A DNA stretch of 9,083 bases from CAZAGD01 sp049699975 (lineage in GTDB: Bacteria > Desulfobacterota > SM23-61), in NCBI GenBank assembly GCA_049699975.1, contig JBNAWB010000151.1:1-9083 (forward strand). The letters run 5' to 3'. The notes beneath the pieces were generated by a model. It did no database searches. It worked only from the letters and a program-made list of their open reading frames with translations, and had not been told where the DNA came from. Shown piece after piece: positions 7,129 to 9,083 of the stretch (position 1 is the first letter of the stretch; every line of letters begins with the position of its first letter). A program made the translations under genes and the position numbers.

Positions 7129-8841
7129 CTAAGCGATATTTTCTTCCTGCGTTACCCTCAAAACCTCGGAAATCGTGGTTATCCCTTGTTTTACTTTCAG
7201 CCAACCATCTTCTCTTAAGGTCCGCATTCCCTTCTGCAAGGCTACCTGCTTTAGGGTATTAGCATCTTTTTTCTCTAAGATTAATCGTTGAATTTCTTCA
7301 TCCACCTTTAGCAGTTCAAATATGCCTGTTCTCCCCCAATATCCTGTGTAGGAACAATTTGCGCAACCGCGGACTTCGTGAATTTTAAAAAATGGTAATT
7401 CTTCTCTGGAGATTTTCATCTCTTTTAAAACTTGGGGTTCGGGAGAATAACTTAGCCGACAATGAGGACAAGATAGGCGTACTAATCTTTGGGCTAAAAT
7501 ACCCAAAAGAGTAGAAGAAAGTAGATAATCCTCCATCCCCATGTCAATGAGGCGAGTAATGGCGCTGGGGGCATCATTGGTGTGGAGGGTGCTCAAAACT
7601 AAATGGCCGGTCAGCGCTGAGTGGATGGCTATTTCAGCAGTTTCGGCATCTCGAATTTCTCCAATCAGGATCACATCCGGGTCTTGACGAACTATGGAAC
7701 GTAAGGCGTTGGCAAACGTAAGACCAATGGCCGGCTTTATTTGGATCTGGTTAATTCCGGGTAACTGATACTCAACAGGATCCTCTACCGTGATAATCTT
7801 TTTTTCGGCAGAATTTATTTTTTGTAGGGCGCAATATAAAGTAGTAGTCTTACCACTCCCCGTGGGCCCGGTGACCAGGATTATGCCATGGGGATGACGA
7901 ATAAGCTCCTCCACTTCTCGGCGCGTGTCTTCTTGGAAACCGAGTTGCTCCATTTCTAAAACCATGCTGCCTTTATCCAAGATGCGCAAAACTACAGATT
8001 CCCCATGAATAGTGGGCACGGAAGAAACCCGAAAATCAATTTCTTTTCCTTTGACGCGCAGCATCATTCGACCATCTTGGGGAAGACGCCTTTCGGCTAT
8101 GTTTAACTTGGCCATGATTTTTAAACGGGAAATTATGGCCGCTTGCAGTCGCTTAGGAGGTGACTCAACATCGTGGAGAACGCCATCTATCCTATAGCGC
8201 ACCCGAAAATGATCTTCAAAAGGTTCGAAATGGATATCACTAGCCCTTCTTTCTATGGCCTTGGTAATAATTAAATTTACTAATCTTATTACGGGCCCTT
8301 CCGAAGCCATATCTCTTAAGAGATCAACGTTTTCTTCCTCATCGCTGCGATATTCGGGTAAACGATCAATGTCTTCAATGATCTTCTCCATGGAAGTTAA
8401 ATCGGAACCATAAACCCGATCGATGCCCCGCTTAATGTCTTCTTCTAAGCCGGCCAAAACTTTAATTTCATAATTTAAGGCTAAACGCAGAGCTTCCAAG
8501 ACATGGAAATCTTGCGGGTTGGCCATTATTACAGTTAAAGTATTATTTTCTAATTTGGCTGGTAAAATTTTAGCGGCTTTCATAAAATGGAGGGAAATTT
8601 GGTCAAAGAGAATTGGTTCATCTGGAAAATCTTCGGCAGCCGCAAAAGGGACTTTAAAAATCTCTTCCAAAGCCGATTGATATTCGCCTAAACTTATATA
8701 ACCTTTTTTGAGCAAGTTTTCTTCTAAGGAATAATTGTCATCTAAGGGTTCTTCTCTTATTAATTTTTCATAATCCCCTTTTTTTAATATACCTTTGCTA
8801 ATTAAATGGTTTAAAATATAAATCTTAAGGTTTTTCGTCAT
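7129..8841 (-). CDS. gspE: GspE, T2SS assembly ATPase
   Basis: A 570-residue secretion ATPase (numbering from ATG 8841) that forms a cytoplasmic hexamer and powers pseudopilus assembly. An N-terminal MshEN-type domain spans about 35-145 (ENLLKKGYIS, ILPAKLENNTLTVIMANPQD). The N2 domain with Arg-rich FRVRYRIDG is at 212-220. The catalytic domain has Walker A GPTGSGKT (325-332), an Asp box TVEDPVEY (351-358), Walker B ILIGEIRD (391-398, catalytic Glu395) and a His box ALTGHLVLSTLHTND (409-423). A tetracysteine zinc site (C458, C461, C493, C496) is typical of GspE/PilB. The C-terminus GMRTLREDGWLK is also conserved. I prefer ATG 8841, which has GGAGGG 7 nt upstream, over an in-frame TTG at 8871 that would add ten residues. 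As the first gene it is presumably driven by the promoter near 8913. PilB is the alternative by sequence alone. Confidence 0.97.
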   Translation of the reverse strand: MTKNLKIYILNHLISKGILKKGDYEKLIREEPLDDNYSLEENLLKKGYISLGEYQSALEEIFKVPFAAAEDFPDEPILFDQISLHFMKAAKILPAKLENNTLTVIMANPQDFHVLEALRLALNYEIKVLAGLEEDIKRGIDRVYGSDLTSMEKIIEDIDRLPEYRSDEEENVDLLRDMASEGPVIRLVNLIITKAIERRASDIHFEPFEDHFRVRYRIDGVLHDVESPPKRLQAAIISRLKIMAKLNIAERRLPQDGRMMLRVKGKEIDFRVSSVPTIHGESVVLRILDKGSMVLEMEQLGFQEDTRREVEELIRHPHGIILVTGPTGSGKTTTLYCALQKINSAEKKIITVEDPVEYQLPGINQIQIKPAIGLTFANALRSIVRQDPDVILIGEIRDAETAEIAIHSALTGHLVLSTLHTNDAPSAITRLIDMGMEDYLLSSTLLGILAQRLVRLSCPHCRLSYSPEPQVLKEMKISREELPFFKIHEVRGCANCSYTGYWGRTGIFELLKVDEEIQRLILEKKDANTLKQVALQKGMRTLREDGWLKVKQGITTISEVLRVTQEENIA

Positions 8842-8848
8842 AATTTCG

Positions 8849-8854
8849 CCCTCC
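8849..8854 (-). promoter_or_regulatory. Ribosome binding site of gspE (decides start)
   Basis: GGAGGG on the minus strand, 7 nt before ATG 8841. It places the gspE start at 8841 and leaves the TTG at 8871, which has no comparable upstream site, as an unlikely start. Confidence 0.75.
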
Positions 8855-8912
8855 ACTCTGCCTTCTGTCAATTTCAGAACTTGGGCAAAGAGGGAAGGGT
8901 AATTTGGCTTAA

Positions 8913-8941
8913 ATTATATACTAATATTCGGCAGAAAAAAA
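8913..8941 (-). promoter_or_regulatory. Candidate sigma70-type promoter of the gsp operon
   Basis: A perfect TATAAT -10 hexamer lies at 8913-8918 on the minus strand in an AT-rich stretch. The corresponding -35 region (17-nt spacer, 8936-8941) is only a T-run and matches TTGACA poorly, so the promoter may depend on an activator or be weaker than the -10 suggests. Transcription would begin near 8906, giving a leader of about 65 nt before gspE. No other good promoter was seen between the operon genes. Confidence 0.5.
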
Positions 8942-8986
8942 TATTAAAATTACTATTTTTGTAATCCATCAATGAAGGGTGGGATT

Positions 8987-9083
8987 ATGAGAGGAATTTT
9001 TATTTTTGTAAGTGCCCGAGGCAGGCCAGAGGCAGGCATGAATGAAGAAGCATCGGCGGGAGAAGAAGCTGCTCAAAGCCCAT
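8987..9083 (+). CDS. Possible start of a divergent gene (partial, uncertain)
   Basis: The plus strand has an ATG at 8987 with a purine-rich AAGGGTGGG 3-4 nt upstream, and the frame stays open to the edge (32 codons, beginning MRGIFIFVSARGRPEAG). A second candidate in another frame begins at 9042, right after a TGA, and would read MKKHRREKKLLKAH to the edge; AGAGG lies about 8 nt before it. I recognise neither. The first frame passes through a short tandem repeat, which often gives spurious open frames. At most one is likely to be real. Confidence 0.2.
   Translation, partial: MRGIFIFVSARGRPEAGMNEEASAGEEAAQSP
9014..9037. repeat. GC-rich 11-nt tandem repeat, about 2.2 copies
   Basis: The units GCCCGAGGCAG (9014-9024) and GCCAGAGGCAG (9025-9035) differ at one base and are followed by a partial GC. 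Each unit contains a mini-palindrome GCC-NGA-GGC. The block is much richer in GC than the AT-rich leader beside it. It may be a dispersed intergenic repeat of the host genome or part of a divergent gene; one copy cannot tell. Confidence 0.55.

Noticed and set aside
1..8841. Reading the locus as a type IV pilus operon (PilB, PilC, PilM, PilN, PilO, PilP)
   Set aside because: GspK, the GspG calcium-loop signature, and the full H-I-J-K minor pseudopilin set point to a T2SS. The PilM/N/O resemblance reflects shared ancestry of the platforms.
8842..8871. In-frame TTG start at 8871 for gspE; the TTGACA there also resembles a -35 box
   Set aside because: The TTG lacks a Shine-Dalgarno, while ATG 8841 has GGAGGG at good spacing. 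As a -35 box, TTGACA would put the -10 near the start codon, where no TATAAT-like match was noticed.

Overview
The window is almost entirely one minus-strand operon encoding a type II secretion system (T2SS; Gsp/Eps/Pul machine). It reads from right to left as gspE-gspF-gspG-gspH-gspI-gspJ-gspK-gspL-gspM-gspC. The last gene, gspC, runs off the left edge. The system is distinguished from a type IV pilus by the GspK tip pseudopilin, by a GspG with the conserved C-terminal Gly/Asp-rich calcium-site segment, and by a GspC with an inner-membrane helix, a homology-region (HR) domain and a Pro-rich linker. A T2SS needs an outer-membrane secretin, so the host is a diderm (Gram-negative-type) bacterium. 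GC looks moderate to low by eye. Proteins are Lys/Glu-rich, and Shine-Dalgarno sites are mostly clear. GspL and GspM resemble PilM/PilN/PilO. I cannot name the species; a deltaproteobacterium-like or uncultured diderm lineage is a guess.

Layout. 8842-9083 is the leader and upstream region: a good minus-strand -10 box, a GC-rich 11-nt tandem repeat, and possibly the start of a divergent gene. 5855-8841 encodes the motor: the GspE ATPase and the GspF platform protein. 2720-5801 encodes the pseudopilus: the major pseudopilin GspG and the minor pseudopilins GspH, I, J and K, packed with overlapping or near-overlapping ends. 1-2704 encodes the inner-membrane assembly platform: GspL (PilM-like cytoplasmic domain joined to a PilN-like membrane/periplasmic part), GspM (PilO-like) and the N-terminal 225 codons of GspC.

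How they work together. GspE hydrolyses ATP on the cytoplasmic face, held there by the GspL cytoplasmic domain. GspF couples this to extraction of GspG subunits from the membrane, building a periplasmic pseudopilus capped by the H-I-J-K tip. GspL/M scaffold the motor, and GspC links it to the secretin GspD. gspD, the prepilin peptidase (gspO/pilD) and any exported substrate lie outside the window. gspD would be expected just beyond the left edge.

No RNA genes, insertion sequences, CRISPR arrays or clear terminators were seen. No gene-free stretch exceeds 300 bases; the longest is the 242 bases upstream of gspE. The system is a recognisable T2SS, not a new one. Its less usual points are the gene order with gspC after gspM, the PilM-PilN style GspL, and a GspE N-terminal domain whose cyclic-di-GMP motif looks eroded.
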